Source: Thalassotalea sp. (GTDB lineage Bacteria; Pseudomonadota; Gammaproteobacteria; Enterobacterales; Alteromonadaceae). Taken from it: DNA of 64,000 nucleotides. Positions within the stretch are counted from its first letter, which is position 1. Each line of letters opens with the position of its first letter. A program made the position numbers and the translations under genes. Below the pieces are notes generated by a model that was not told the origin of the DNA, made no database searches, and saw only the letters and a list, made by a program, of their open reading frames with translations. Location: assembly GCA_029237915.1 (NCBI GenBank), contig JAQWHD010000050.1, positions 62,001 to 126,000 on the forward strand. Direction: 5' to 3'. Positions 47,991 to 59,193 of the stretch are shown piece after piece.

Positions 47991-48722
47991 TCTTTTGAAT
48001 TTTTTAGTTAATAAATAGTTCATCAGAATAAAAATTATTATTGCTACGAATAATAAATTTAATCCCATTGCTGCAAACAAATCAGGTGCTTTCATAAATG
48101 TACTCATTAATGATTCTTGATAATAAAAGAACCATTGATGATTGTCAGGAAAGACTAACGTATGAAAATAATAAAATATCTTTTTAAACCCAACTAGCAC
48201 AAAACTTAGAACAATAAATGAAGTGCTAATGACTAGCGCCTGCAACTTTAATCTTGCACTAGGCATCGCTACTTTATTCTTAAAGTAGGCGAAACATAAT
48301 AGGCCCAATGGAATTAGATTAACCAGCCAAACCCAAGTGAGCTTATCAATTAAAATACTGACATCTTGTAGATGAACAACTTCACTTCGAGTAAATAACT
48401 TTTTAGCCCCTGTACCTGTTGAATAGCTAATATCATCAAGTTTATTTCCATGATCATTAATAGCAACAACGACCTCAGAAAATAATGAATAATGCTGCTC
48501 GCTAGCCGTATTTACAAAGTCTTGTTTATTGTATTTGTTTTGCGGAGCATAGGTTTTGATATGGCTTTGTATATCTAATACTTGATACCAAGTTGGGTAT
48601 GTAAAGTTAACCGCAGAGTTTAACTTCCAGCTAATGCCGGATGAAAATATTAATAATGATACACAAAAAAGTAGCCAAAATAGGGCAGGGAAAGGTTTAG
48701 CGTTTATTATTGTTGTAGGCAT
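47982..48722 (-). CDS. Hypothetical membrane protein, 246 aa, ~4 TM segments
   Basis: Hydrophobic stretches ALFWLLFCVSLLIFSSGI, WVWLVNLIPLGLLCFAYF, ALVISTSFIVLSFVLVGF, LLFVAIIIFILMNYLL. Confidence 0.6.
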   Translation of the reverse strand: MPTTIINAKPFPALFWLLFCVSLLIFSSGISWKLNSAVNFTYPTWYQVLDIQSHIKTYAPQNKYNKQDFVNTASEQHYSLFSEVVVAINDHGNKLDDISYSTGTGAKKLFTRSEVVHLQDVSILIDKLTWVWLVNLIPLGLLCFAYFKNKVAMPSARLKLQALVISTSFIVLSFVLVGFKKIFYYFHTLVFPDNHQWFFYYQESLMSTFMKAPDLFAAMGLNLLFVAIIIFILMNYLLTKKFKRSL

Positions 48723-49076
48723 TTAGTTATTATTGAGAAGGTTATCTTATGAATAAGTTATCATTTTTTTTATTTTATATCATTACTTAAACTTTTTTGA
48801 ATGTGAATATCTACTGCTGATCTTGTTTTCGTTTAGCAGTAAAATGGATTAATATTTACTTAATCCTAAATTTTATACTATCTCCTTTAAGAGATAATTA
48901 ATCGTATTATCACAACAACACTGAGTATACGATGGACCTGTAAGGTTAAAAACTGCAAACTAAGTTAAGCTGTCGCTGTTAAATACTTACTCGCTTGTGG
49001 ATAATTTGGTCAAAATAATTGGATAATGTCCCATCAATTTTGTAATTAACAATAAAATATTGAGTGTGAAAATAAC

Positions 49077-49973
49077 GTGAATTCAAATAAACCAATAGAA
49101 CTAAATAATAATGTAATTATTGAAAATACATTTGGTAATGTAAAACACCAATTGATCGATGAAATAAATTCAAAAATTATAATTACTCATCAAACATGTC
49201 AGGCAAGCTTGTCATTATTTGGTGGCCATGTACTAAATTGGAAACCTACGGGCCACGATGAAGTTTTTTGGTTAAGCAAAACTGCTGTTTTTGATGCGAA
49301 AACACCTATTAGAGGCGGAATTCCTTTATGTTGGCCTTGGTTTGGTCCTTATGGTGAAGCAGGTAATCATGGATTTGCTCGTACTAGTATATGGGAGTTG
49401 TTTAAGGCTGATGTTACTGAGCACTCTGTAACTGTTGAATTAGTGTTATCTGGTGCTGATTTTTCTCACTTTTGGCCGAACAGTTTTGTTGTTAAACAAG
49501 TACTTATTTTTTCACATACGTTTTCACAGCAACTTATTATTGAAAACACCAGCGATGAAGATTTCCAATTTAGTGATGCACTACATAGCTATTTTTCAGT
49601 GAGCTCACCTGAAAATATTGCCATCCCTGATTTAGCTAATAGCTTTTACGATGACAAAATAACTCAAGTTGAAAATTGCAAACCTAGTGATGTATTTGAC
49701 TGTGTTGGCCCGATTGATAAAATTTATCACCATAACTCATCTGCTACTTTGTTTGATAAAGGTTGGAAACGAGCAATTGAGGTTTCTAAGTCAAATTCTG
49801 CGCAGTGGGTATTATGGAATCCAGGTGTTGAACTAGCCAAAGGCTTTAATGATATTCACCAACAAGGTGAGCAAGGCTTTGTTTGTTTAGAAGCGGCTAA
49901 TACTAATTGGATTAAAGTACCGGCTGGCGAAACGGCTTGTTTGTCACAAGAAATTCAAGTTTATAAACTTTAA
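49077..49973 (+). CDS. D-hexose-6-phosphate mutarotase (YeaD-like)
   Basis: LFGGHVLNWKPTGHDEVFWLSKTAVFDAKTPIRGGIPLCWPWFGPYG, NHGFART. Confidence 0.93.
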   Translation: MNSNKPIELNNNVIIENTFGNVKHQLIDEINSKIIITHQTCQASLSLFGGHVLNWKPTGHDEVFWLSKTAVFDAKTPIRGGIPLCWPWFGPYGEAGNHGFARTSIWELFKADVTEHSVTVELVLSGADFSHFWPNSFVVKQVLIFSHTFSQQLIIENTSDEDFQFSDALHSYFSVSSPENIAIPDLANSFYDDKITQVENCKPSDVFDCVGPIDKIYHHNSSATLFDKGWKRAIEVSKSNSAQWVLWNPGVELAKGFNDIHQQGEQGFVCLEAANTNWIKVPAGETACLSQEIQVYKL

Positions 49974-50064
49974 ACTTGAATTATTGCTTTCACCTTATTT
50001 ATTGAATCTTTTTTTACTCACCTGCTTTAAGCGAGTTAAAGTCTGTTTAACTCGCTTTCCTGAT

Positions 50065-50739
50065 CTAATTTACTCTCAAATGTCTATTTAACAGCATTTG
50101 GGTGAAAGGGATCTTTAAATAAAAGCCACGGGGTAAGGTTTGAAAAGGTCGGCCTTGTGAGTCAAATGCTTGGGTTTTTACACTTGAATTTGCTGCTTTG
50201 GGTCTAAGCTGTAGTACTTGCCCATATTTAGCATTAATTTGTTCAACCTTACCAAGGGCGATCATATCCGTTAACTCTTGCCAGTCTTGCTTTAAAAGTT
50301 GCTCTTCTTCATGGTTTGGCTCCCATAAAAATGGTGTGCAAACCATGCGCTCGCTGATTGGTATTGAGCGCTCTGAAATAACTGGTACCCATAACACTTT
50401 TGCCATTTTGTTCTTTAAATGGCATTTATCCCAAGTCATCCCCGTGATCCCTGTTAAGGGCGCAACGCAGACAAATGTTGTCTCTAATGGTTTACCTTCT
50501 CTTGAAATCGGTAAGGTTTTTAGCTCTATACCTAACTCTGGAAAATCAGGTAAAGGTAGTGAACCGGCACTTGCTCCCAAAGTCTTTTCAAGTAATAAGC
50601 CAATCCAACCTTTTTCACGAGATAAATTTTCAGGTACAGCAACGCCAACTCGTTCGGCAAGCTCGCCTAAAGAACAACCGGCAAGACTTTGTGCGTTCTC
50701 TATTAACTGTGTTTCAGTAGTTGGGGTATTAATTTTCAA
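50065..50739 (-). CDS. mutH: DNA mismatch repair endonuclease MutH
   Basis: [36 protein letters not shown]. Confidence 0.95.
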   Translation of the reverse strand: MKINTPTTETQLIENAQSLAGCSLGELAERVGVAVPENLSREKGWIGLLLEKTLGASAGSLPLPDFPELGIELKTLPISREGKPLETTFVCVAPLTGITGMTWDKCHLKNKMAKVLWVPVISERSIPISERMVCTPFLWEPNHEEEQLLKQDWQELTDMIALGKVEQINAKYGQVLQLRPKAANSSVKTQAFDSQGRPFQTLPRGFYLKIPFTQMLLNRHLRVN

Positions 50740-50884
50740 GGTTTTTATTTAATTCTTGCATGTCGATTTTATTATTATGCTTAAATATTACTAATATTAA
50801 AATTAATTTCCTTGTTTATTTGCTCAAGGCGCAACTTTGTGGAACAATCATTTTATATAGTTATAAAATTGAACGGGAGTTCAT

Positions 50885-51454
50885 GTGATTGATGCCGAAG
50901 GCTATAGAGCTAACGTCGGCATAGTGATTACAGATGGCAAAGGTCGAGTTTTTTGGGCGAGACGATTTGGTCAGCATTCATGGCAATACCCACAAGGTGG
51001 CGTTGATGAAGGTGAGTCAGTCGAACAAACCATGTTTCGTGAATTACACGAAGAAGTTGGTTTAAAGCCTGAACAAGTTGAGATCATTGCAACGACAAAA
51101 CATTGGTTAAGGTATCGTTTACCAAAACGTTTAATACGACATGAAAGTAAACCTGTTTGTATTGGACAAAAACAAAAGTGGTTTTTATTAAAACTCACCT
51201 GTGCTGATGAAGAAGTTGATTTATTACATTCTAGTCATCCTGAATTTGATGATTGGCGTTGGGTAAGTTATTGGTACCCGGTAAGACAGGTTGTATCTTT
51301 TAAGAAAGATGTTTATCGAAGAGTTATGAAAGAGTTTGCAGCTATTGCATTACCTCCTTTTGCTGTCGATAACACACAACCAAATCGAAAAGAGCCAAAG
51401 AAAACTAGAAATAATCATCATCGTCGTAACTTTAGACGAAATAAAAATTCGTAA
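50885..51454 (+). CDS. rppH: RNA pyrophosphohydrolase
   Basis: [60 protein letters not shown]. Confidence 0.96.
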   Translation: MIDAEGYRANVGIVITDGKGRVFWARRFGQHSWQYPQGGVDEGESVEQTMFRELHEEVGLKPEQVEIIATTKHWLRYRLPKRLIRHESKPVCIGQKQKWFLLKLTCADEEVDLLHSSHPEFDDWRWVSYWYPVRQVVSFKKDVYRRVMKEFAAIALPPFAVDNTQPNRKEPKKTRNNHHRRNFRRNKNS

Positions 51455-51471
51455 TCATTATGTTTTTAAAG

Positions 51472-51504
51472 TACCGCTAATCTTAGATGTAGCGGTATTT
51501 TTTT
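51472..51504 (+). terminator. Terminator after rppH
   Basis: taccgctaatcttagatgtagcggtatttttt. Confidence 0.8.
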
Positions 51505-51736
51505 GTCAAAAAAATATTTACCCCCTTGGTCTCTGCTCTTTTTTAATATCAACACTCAGTGCCAATTTACAATGTTTTAGAAGTACAATGTTGTGAATCG
51601 GTTGTTAATAAAATGGATTTTTTCGCTCGTTTTTAGTATGCTAAGTATCTATTTTAAATTGAATTTTTAATACAAAGTTTATTACTTACGCCTTTAAAAC
51701 ACGGTCTTAGCTTTGTTTTATTAGTACAGGGAGTTT

Positions 51737-53998
51737 ATGCTAACCACTTTACGCCGCATCGTTTTAGCTTTTAGTCAAGAACCTGAATTAGACCAAGGGT
51801 TGTTGCGCTTAGTCACGCAAGTTAAAGATGCCATGGCGACTGAGTGTTGTTCGGTCTATCTTGCTGATTACGAACAAGAGCATTTCTTGTTAATGGCTTC
51901 TGATGGTTTATCTAAAACCTCATTAGGACAAGTAGCTATAGGCTTCTCTGAAGGTTTGGTTGGTTTAGTAGGTCAACGTGAAGAGCCGATAAATATTGCT
52001 AACGCTAAAACTCATCCTCGTTTTAAACATTCTCCTGAAGTTCAAGAAGATGAATATAATGCCTTTTTAGGTACGCCTATAATTCATCAACGTAAAGTTG
52101 TTGGCATTATTTCGGTGCAACAAAAACAAGCCAGGCAGTTTGATGATAATGAAGAAGCTTTTCTGGTAACCCTTGCCGCGCAGTTGGCAACAGCCATCAC
52201 TAATGCCGAAGCACAAGGGGTTAGCAACCGTAATATTAGCTTGAATAAGTGGCAGAAACTGCAAGGCATCCCTGGCTCAACTGGCTTAGCTATTGGTAAT
52301 TTTTATGTTAGCTACCCGAGATCGCAACTTAGTGGTATTAGTTTAACTAAGCACACTCAACCAGCAAAACAAATAAAGCGTTTTCAACAATCTGTATTGT
52401 TAACCATTCGTGATTTTGGCCAAATGAGTCACCGTATGCGTGGCACTATCCCTGAAGATACCTTAGACATATTTGATATGTACAAGCATATGTTAGAAAG
52501 TGCTAGTTTAGGTGAGGAAGTTGCTGCAAAAATTAATGACGGTTGGTGTGCTGAAAGTGCATTAAAACTTATTATTGATCAATATGTTGTACAGTTTCAA
52601 TCGGTTGACGACCCTTACATTAGAGAGCGTGCTACCGACATTAAAGACTTAGGTAATAGAGTCTTATTCCATTTACAAGAGAGTGACCATTCTAAGCCAG
52701 AAGTGCCAGAAGATATGGTGCTGATAGCGCAAGAAGTTACGGCTGCTTTGTTAGCTGAATATCAGCACCAAGGCTTAAAAGCCATAGTGTCATTATCGGG
52801 TTCAACTAACTCGCACGCTGTGATCTTAGCTAGGGCGTTAGGCATCCCTGCAATAATGGGGGTTGGCAATATTCCTTTGAATAATCTGTCTAATAAGCAA
52901 GTTATTATTGACGGTTACTCTGGCGAGATATTTTTATCACCCGAAGCAAGTTTACTTAGAGAGTATCAACATTTAGTTAAGGAAGAAGAAGAGCTTCAAG
53001 ATGTCGTTCGCGAAGTTATAGATTTACCAACGATAACTAAAGATGGTAAATCCATAGAGTTACTACTTAACGCTGGTCTAAGTGGTGAGTTTGATCACTC
53101 GATGAAAAATGGTGCCGTAGGTATTGGTTTATACCGTACCGAAATTCCATTTATGGACAGACATTGTTTTCCATCTGAAATTGAGCAGATATGTTGGTAT
53201 AAAAAAGTGCTGCAGTCATTCCCAAGGCAGGCTGTAGTGATGCGCACGCTAGATGTCGGTGGTGATAAAGCGCTACCATATTTTCCTATTACTGAAGATA
53301 ATCCATTTTTAGGCTGGCGCGGGATTAGAATAACTCTAGATCACCCTGAAATATTTTTAGTTCAAGTTAGAGCCATGCTCAAAGCTAATATTGGCATAGG
53401 TAATTTAGAAATTATGTTACCGATGATCTCGTCTATTACGGAAGTTGATGACGCTATTCGACTGATTAATCAAGCTTACTTTGAAGTTAGCAGTGAAACT
53501 AGTGAGCAAGTGAGTAAGCCTAAAATAGGCATTATGTTGGAAGTGCCTTCGGTAATTTTTCAACTGTCTGAATTAGCTAAAAAAGTAGATTTTTTCTCAG
53601 TCGGTAGTAATGACTTAACTCAATACCTGCTGGCCGTTGATCGCAACAATTCAAGAGTTGCTGGAATTTATGACTCTTATCATCCGGCAGTACTTCGTGC
53701 TCTTAATCACATTGCTGATCATGCACAGCAAGAACTCATAGAACTGAGTCTTTGTGGTGAATTAGCCGGTGATCCTGGTGGCGCCTTGTTATTATTAGCC
53801 ATGGGCTATGATAAACTAAGTATGAACTCGCATAACATTCCTAGAATTAAGTGGGTATTGCGTCATATTGACTATGAACAAGCAAAATTAATACTAAGCC
53901 ATTGTCTAATGTTATCTACCACCAAACAGGTGCATAATTACATTAATGACCAGCTTGAATTACTCGGTCTTGGTGGCTTTGTTCGTGCGGGGAAGTAA
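51737..53998 (+). CDS. ptsP: Phosphoenolpyruvate-protein phosphotransferase PtsP (Ntr-type EI with GAF domain)
   Basis: GAF N-terminus; SGSTNSHAVILARALGIPAIMG, GIGLYRTEIPFM, FFSVGSNDLTQYLLAVDRNN, LCGELAGDP. Confidence 0.96.
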   Translation: MLTTLRRIVLAFSQEPELDQGLLRLVTQVKDAMATECCSVYLADYEQEHFLLMASDGLSKTSLGQVAIGFSEGLVGLVGQREEPINIANAKTHPRFKHSPEVQEDEYNAFLGTPIIHQRKVVGIISVQQKQARQFDDNEEAFLVTLAAQLATAITNAEAQGVSNRNISLNKWQKLQGIPGSTGLAIGNFYVSYPRSQLSGISLTKHTQPAKQIKRFQQSVLLTIRDFGQMSHRMRGTIPEDTLDIFDMYKHMLESASLGEEVAAKINDGWCAESALKLIIDQYVVQFQSVDDPYIRERATDIKDLGNRVLFHLQESDHSKPEVPEDMVLIAQEVTAALLAEYQHQGLKAIVSLSGSTNSHAVILARALGIPAIMGVGNIPLNNLSNKQVIIDGYSGEIFLSPEASLLREYQHLVKEEEELQDVVREVIDLPTITKDGKSIELLLNAGLSGEFDHSMKNGAVGIGLYRTEIPFMDRHCFPSEIEQICWYKKVLQSFPRQAVVMRTLDVGGDKALPYFPITEDNPFLGWRGIRITLDHPEIFLVQVRAMLKANIGIGNLEIMLPMISSITEVDDAIRLINQAYFEVSSETSEQVSKPKIGIMLEVPSVIFQLSELAKKVDFFSVGSNDLTQYLLAVDRNNSRVAGIYDSYHPAVLRALNHIADHAQQELIELSLCGELAGDPGGALLLLAMGYDKLSMNSHNIPRIKWVLRHIDYEQAKLILSHCLMLSTTKQVHNYINDQLELLGLGGFVRAGK

Positions 53999-54072
53999 CC
54001 GCTATAGTCTATGTTTTAAATTTTAAGGTGCCCAATATTTGGGGACCATCTTCAATAAGACCTTAGTTCTCT

Positions 54073-54864
54073 ATGTTTTTAACGGTATTTTTAATATGTA
54101 TGTTACTTGGTACTTTGGTGGGGTTTCTTGCCGGACTACTTGGTATTGGTGGCGGATTAGTTATCGTCCCGTCATTGGTGATTTTATTGCCAATGCTTGG
54201 GTTTGAGCCTGAAATTGTAATGCCGATAGCTTTAGCAACGTCGTTAGCCTCTATTGTTGTGACCTCTTCAAGTGCTGCATTTAACCATCATAAAAGTGGT
54301 AACATTCCATGGCATATGGCCAGAAAAATGATGGCCTTTGTTGCTGTTGGCGCAGTTGTTGGTGCTAACCTTGCCGATTTACTACCGACGAGTACGTTAA
54401 CCACGATATTCTCAACGTTCGTAATTCTACTTGCTTCATACATGCTTTTTTCTATCAGGCAAACAGTACATCGTGACTTGCCTAGTGATAATGCTTTAAA
54501 AGGGGTTGCTGCAGGTACAGGTGTTATTGCCAGTTTGATGGGCATTAGTGGTGGTGCGGTACTCATTCCTTTTTTAACATATTGTGGCGTAAATTTGCTT
54601 CACGCCATTGGCGTTTCTACTGCTTGTGGTATGATAGTCTCGCTATTTGGTACCTTGGCATTTATCGTGGCTGGGTTAGGTGAGCCTAACTTACCACAAT
54701 GGAGTTTGGGCTATGTATATTTACCTGCTGTATTAGGTATTGCCTCAACCTCTACCATTTTGGCATCATATGGTGTGCGGTTAGCAAATCGCTTGCCGGT
54801 TAAAACAATAAAAAAATTCTTTGCTGCATTCTTAATTTTTGTAGCAATTGAAATGATGATTTAA
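54073..54864 (+). CDS. Sulfite exporter TauE/SafE family protein
   Basis: GFLAGLLGIGGGLVIVPSLVILLPMLGF and second repeat GVIASLMGISGGAVLIPFLTYCGV. Confidence 0.93.
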   Translation: MFLTVFLICMLLGTLVGFLAGLLGIGGGLVIVPSLVILLPMLGFEPEIVMPIALATSLASIVVTSSSAAFNHHKSGNIPWHMARKMMAFVAVGAVVGANLADLLPTSTLTTIFSTFVILLASYMLFSIRQTVHRDLPSDNALKGVAAGTGVIASLMGISGGAVLIPFLTYCGVNLLHAIGVSTACGMIVSLFGTLAFIVAGLGEPNLPQWSLGYVYLPAVLGIASTSTILASYGVRLANRLPVKTIKKFFAAFLIFVAIEMMI

Positions 54865-54877
54865 TTTTGGATCTTAT

Positions 54878-55699
54878 ATGACCCTTGCTGCAATTCAATT
54901 CCCGATTATTGACCCAATAATTTTTTCAATCGGACCTGTCGCTTTACGTTGGTACGGCTTAATGTATTTAGTTGGTTTTGTTTTTGCGATGATTATTGCT
55001 AACAAAGCTGCAGATAAAAGTAATGGCCTATGGACACGTGATCAAGTCAGTGACTTATTATTTTACGGATTTTTAGGCGTAATATTAGGTGGTCGTGTTG
55101 GCTATGTACTGTTTTATAATTTTGATTATTTCTTAACAGACCCTATCTATTTATTTAAAATATGGACCGGCGGTATGTCGTTCCATGGTGGTTTACTAGG
55201 TGTTATTGCCGCAGTCGCTATTTTTGCTCGAAAAGAGAAAAAAGGTTTTTTAGCTGTAGGTGACTTTGTTGCACCACTAGTGCCTCTCGGTTTAGGTGCC
55301 GGTCGTATTGGCAACTTCCTTAATGCCGAACTTTGGGGACGCGAAACCGATGTTCCTTGGGCTATGGTCTTTCCAACCGACAGCTTACAATTAGCACGCC
55401 ACCCATCACAGCTGTATGAATTCTTCCTAGAAGGCGTAGTACTGTTCTGTATCGTTTATTTTATTGGTCGTAAGGCAAAGGCTCCAGGTTTAGCTTCGGG
55501 TCTTATTTTAGCCGGTTATGGCTTGTTTAGAACCTTTGTTGAGTTCTTCCGCGAACCTGATGCGCATTTAGGCTTTATTTTCTCATTTGTTTCTATGGGG
55601 CAAATACTGTCAATGCCAATGATCATCATAGGTTGTGGATTAATTTTCTGGTCTTTAAAACAAGGCGCAGTAAGTGACAATAAGAAGAGTAACGCTTAA
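54878..55699 (+). CDS. lgt: Prolipoprotein diacylglyceryl transferase
   Basis: [56 protein letters not shown]. Confidence 0.97.
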   Translation: MTLAAIQFPIIDPIIFSIGPVALRWYGLMYLVGFVFAMIIANKAADKSNGLWTRDQVSDLLFYGFLGVILGGRVGYVLFYNFDYFLTDPIYLFKIWTGGMSFHGGLLGVIAAVAIFARKEKKGFLAVGDFVAPLVPLGLGAGRIGNFLNAELWGRETDVPWAMVFPTDSLQLARHPSQLYEFFLEGVVLFCIVYFIGRKAKAPGLASGLILAGYGLFRTFVEFFREPDAHLGFIFSFVSMGQILSMPMIIIGCGLIFWSLKQGAVSDNKKSNA

Positions 55700-56550
55700 T
55701 GAAACAATATTTAGATTTATGCCAGCGCATTATCAATGAAGGTAGCTGGATTGAAAATGAAAGAACAGGTAAGCGTTGCTTAACCATTATTAATGCCGAT
55801 TTGGAATATCAAGTTGGTAAGAATGAATTCCCTATTATTACTACTCGTAAAAGCTTTTATAAAGCGGCTATTGCTGAGTTACTTGGTTACATCAAAGGCT
55901 ATGACAATGCGGCTGACTTCAGAGCACTAGGCACACCAACATGGAATGCTAATGCCAATGAAAACCAAGCATGGCTGAATAATCCTCATCGTAAAGGTGA
56001 AGATGACATGGGGCGTGTTTATGGAGTACAAGGTAGAGCATGGACTAAACCGGACGGCGGCTCTGTTGATCAATTAAAGAAAGTTGTTGATAACCTAAGT
56101 AAAGGCATTGATGATCGCGGTGAAATCATTAGCTTTTACAATCCGGGCGAGTTTCATATGGGCTGTTTACGCCCGTGTATGTTCCAACATCAATTCTCAC
56201 TACTTGATGGTACGCTTTATTTAAACAGCTATCAGCGTAGCTGTGATGTGCCTCTAGGCCTTAACTTTAATCAGATACAAGTATTTGCCTTCTTAGCTAT
56301 TATGGCGCAAATTACCGGCAATAAGCCTGGTGTTGCTTATCATAAAATAGTTAATGCCCATATTTATGAAGACCAAGTTGACTTGATGCGCGACGTGCAA
56401 TTAAAACGAGAGCCGTTTGCATCACCACAGTTAATTATTAACCCTAAAATTAAATCACTAGAAGATTTAGAAACGTGGGTAACTATGGCTGATTTTGATG
56501 TGGTTGGCTACGAACACCATGAAGCGATTAAATATCCATTCTCGGTATAA
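55699..56550 (+). CDS. thyA: Thymidylate synthase
   Basis: [45 protein letters not shown] overlap with lgt. Confidence 0.97.
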   Translation: MKQYLDLCQRIINEGSWIENERTGKRCLTIINADLEYQVGKNEFPIITTRKSFYKAAIAELLGYIKGYDNAADFRALGTPTWNANANENQAWLNNPHRKGEDDMGRVYGVQGRAWTKPDGGSVDQLKKVVDNLSKGIDDRGEIISFYNPGEFHMGCLRPCMFQHQFSLLDGTLYLNSYQRSCDVPLGLNFNQIQVFAFLAIMAQITGNKPGVAYHKIVNAHIYEDQVDLMRDVQLKREPFASPQLIINPKIKSLEDLETWVTMADFDVVGYEHHEAIKYPFSV

Positions 56551-56580
56551 TCCCTTACAGATAGAGTTGTTTGATTAGAA

Positions 56581-56602
56581 GCCCGCTTTAGCGGGTTTTT
56601 TA
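56581..56602 (+). terminator. Terminator after thyA
   Basis: gcccgctttagcgggttttttat. Confidence 0.85.
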
Positions 56603-56714
56603 TTGCGTTTAATTTAGAGTTGGATTTAGGTTCTGTATTGGAATCTCATTCTTTCCACTTCTTTGCAGGCATAACATTGCGTATCCAATGAGCGCACGCC
56701 ACTTATTAATGAGG

Positions 56715-56791
56715 TCCCTGATTTCGCTTAAGCTCGACAACAGCTCCTGCGTTGTTCTACCTAAGTGCGTCCAAGCACAAGTCCTCAGGGA
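56715..56791. repeat. Dispersed intergenic repeat copy 2, 77 bp bounded by TCCCTGA/TCAGGGA
   Basis: Contains CGACAACAGCTCCTGCGTTGTTCTACCTAAGTGCGTCC (56736-56772), near-match to 40406-40442. Confidence 0.75.
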
Positions 56792-56860
56792 TGACGTGGT
56801 GTAAGTAAATAAACATCGCGTACACTAAGGGGCTATCTGATATGTTGAATTTTAGGTATA

Positions 56861-56887
56861 AAAAAACCGGCCTAAGCCGGTCTTTTT
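56861..56887 (-). terminator. Terminator after rpsT
   Basis: aaaaaaaccggcctaagccggtcttttt. Confidence 0.88.
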
Positions 56888-56909
56888 AATGTTAAAACGA
56901 AAGTTCTAA

Positions 56910-57170
56910 TTAAAGAGCTTTAATTCTAGCATTCAAGCGACTCTTAGCACGAGACGCTTTGTTTTTGTGAATTAGACCTTTACTTGCGAAACGATCTAAA
57001 ATCGGAGTTGCTAAAGCAAACTCTTTTGTAGCTTCTTCTTTGTTACCAGCTTCGATAGCAGCGATAACTTTTTTCAAGTATGTGCGCATCATTGAGCGAC
57101 GACTTGCATTGTGTTGGCGACGCTTTTCTGATTGTACAGCGCGCTTCTTAGCAGACTTTGAGTTAGCCAA
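56910..57170 (-). CDS. rpsT: 30S ribosomal protein S20
   Basis: [35 protein letters not shown]. Confidence 0.98.
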   Translation of the reverse strand: MANSKSAKKRAVQSEKRRQHNASRRSMMRTYLKKVIAAIEAGNKEEATKEFALATPILDRFASKGLIHKNKASRAKSRLNARIKAL

Positions 57171-57409
57171 GGTGAACTCCTAAAATAAATAATAATTGCC
57201 GAAATTTAAGGCGATGAAATATGCCTGTTTTAGAAGGTTTTGTCAAACCTTTTATCTATTGATTAAACAAAAAATAACAAATTCATGTAATATTTTGTTT
57301 AAACAGGCACAAGCAGTGGATAAGATGATACCATTATTTATGGCCTGTGACTAAAATAGTTGTAGGTTTTTTTCACTATTTTCATAAAAATAATAAAGGA
57401 GCAGCAATT

Positions 57410-58990
57410 TTGAGTAAAAAATTGCTTAAATCAGGGCTCGTAGTCAGCTTTATGACTCTTATCTCAAGAGTGCTTGGTTTAGTACGTGACGTAGTTATCG
57501 CCGATAAAATGGGTACCGGTACTGGTGCCGATGTTTTTTTCTTTGCCAATAAAATTCCAAACTTCCTGCGTCGCTTGTTTGCCGAAGGAGCTTTTGCTCA
57601 AGCATTTGTCCCCGTGTTAAGTGAATATCAAGAGCGTGATGACAAAAATGGCACCAATGAAACTCGCGAACTAATTGCTAAAGTCAGTGGTACGTTAGGC
57701 GTTATTATTACCATAGTTACCGCGATTGGAGTTATTGCATCGCCGGTATTGGTGGCGTTATTTGGTTTTGGTTGGTTTTTAGATTGGCTTGATAATGGCC
57801 CGTTCACCGAAAAGTTTGATTTAGCCGCGCAGTTATTAAAGATTACTTTCCCGTATTTATGGTTTATCACCTTAACTGCACTTGCTGGTGCGGTATTAAA
57901 TACTTTAGGCAAATTTGCTGCAGCGGCCTTTACCCCGGTTTTACTCAATGTTTGTATTATTGGCGCAGCAATTTATTTATCACCACTATTTGAAGTGCCC
58001 GCTTACGCATTGGCGTGGGGCGTATTTTTAGGTGGTTTAACTCAGTTTTTATTTCAAATACCTTTTTTAGTTAAAGCCGGTGTTTTAGTCAAGCCTAGTT
58101 GGGGCTGGCAGCACAGCGGAGTTAAGAAAATCCGAAAATTGTTAATACCGGCGTTATTCGGTGTATCCGTTACCCAAATTAACTTACTACTTGATACCCT
58201 AATTGCCAGCTTCTTAATTACCGGTTCAATTAGTTGGCTTTATTATGCCGATAGATTATTGGAATTCCCTTTAGGGTTATTTGGAATTGGTATCGCTACC
58301 GTTATATTGCCAAGTTTGTCGCGACTGCATTCAAGTCAAAATCCGAATGAATTTTCAGCGACTATAAATTGGGCCATTAAAGTGGTTAGCTTATTAGGTT
58401 GGCCTGCTATGGCTGGTTTAATGGTACTAGCACAACCGATCATTATGGTGCTGTTTATGCGCGGTGAGTTTAGTGAGCAAGATGTGATGCAGGTGTCTTT
58501 TGCCTTATATGCGTATTTAAGTGGCTTGTTAAGCTTTATGTTTATTAAAGTGTTAGCGCCTGGTTATTACGCCAGGCAGGATACCAAAACGCCAGTGGTT
58601 ATTGGTATTAAAGCTATGATCGCTAATATGGTATTTAACTTAGCATTAGCACCATTTTTCGGCTACGTTGGCTTAGCTATTGCCACTGCGATGTCAGCAA
58701 CGCTTAATGGTTTCTTATTGTACCAAGGCCTTAAAAAACAGGGCATATATCAATTTGATTTGGCGACCAAAATTGTGGTGGGCAAGTTGATCGTCTCAGC
58801 AGCTGTTATGGCTGGGGTGATATATTATTTATCGCCGGGCTTTAGTCAGTGGTTAGAGTTAGGATCATTGGATCAAATTCTCAAACTTGTCATGCTGATC
58901 AGTATAGGTGCGGCGAGTTACTTTATAAGTGCGATTATTTTGGGTATTCGTTTGCATCATTTTACTGTCAAGGTTGAACCTGAACAGTAA
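57410..58990 (+). CDS. murJ: Lipid II flippase MurJ
   Basis: SKKLLKSGLVVSFMTLISRVLGLVRDVVIADKMGTGTGADVFFFANKIPNFLRRLFAEGAFAQAFVPVL; likely TTG start at 57410 (track 57347). Confidence 0.95.
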   Translation: MSKKLLKSGLVVSFMTLISRVLGLVRDVVIADKMGTGTGADVFFFANKIPNFLRRLFAEGAFAQAFVPVLSEYQERDDKNGTNETRELIAKVSGTLGVIITIVTAIGVIASPVLVALFGFGWFLDWLDNGPFTEKFDLAAQLLKITFPYLWFITLTALAGAVLNTLGKFAAAAFTPVLLNVCIIGAAIYLSPLFEVPAYALAWGVFLGGLTQFLFQIPFLVKAGVLVKPSWGWQHSGVKKIRKLLIPALFGVSVTQINLLLDTLIASFLITGSISWLYYADRLLEFPLGLFGIGIATVILPSLSRLHSSQNPNEFSATINWAIKVVSLLGWPAMAGLMVLAQPIIMVLFMRGEFSEQDVMQVSFALYAYLSGLLSFMFIKVLAPGYYARQDTKTPVVIGIKAMIANMVFNLALAPFFGYVGLAIATAMSATLNGFLLYQGLKKQGIYQFDLATKIVVGKLIVSAAVMAGVIYYLSPGFSQWLELGSLDQILKLVMLISIGAASYFISAIILGIRLHHFTVKVEPEQ

Positions 58991-59193
58991 AGGCGATTGA
59001 CTAGAGTGAAAAGGTTAAACGGCCATTAATTTATTAGGTTTTTATTTAGCAAAAGCCACTAAAAACCAATAAATGATAAATAATCATAAAAAAACATCAA
59101 CAAATATGCAGTTAGTTGTTTCAAGGTGCTGATTATTCACTCTTACTACGATATAATTCGTCGGTTTTTAACTTGCTCAGGATTTAGGCTTAC

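Noticed and set aside
50198-50752. 184 aa plus ORF opposite mutH
   Set aside because: Mirrors the conserved mutH coding sequence on the other strand; most likely a spurious open frame.
54878-56550. lgt-thyA one-base overlap (TAATG) as an unusual arrangement
   Set aside because: Common translational coupling in a widely conserved gene pair.
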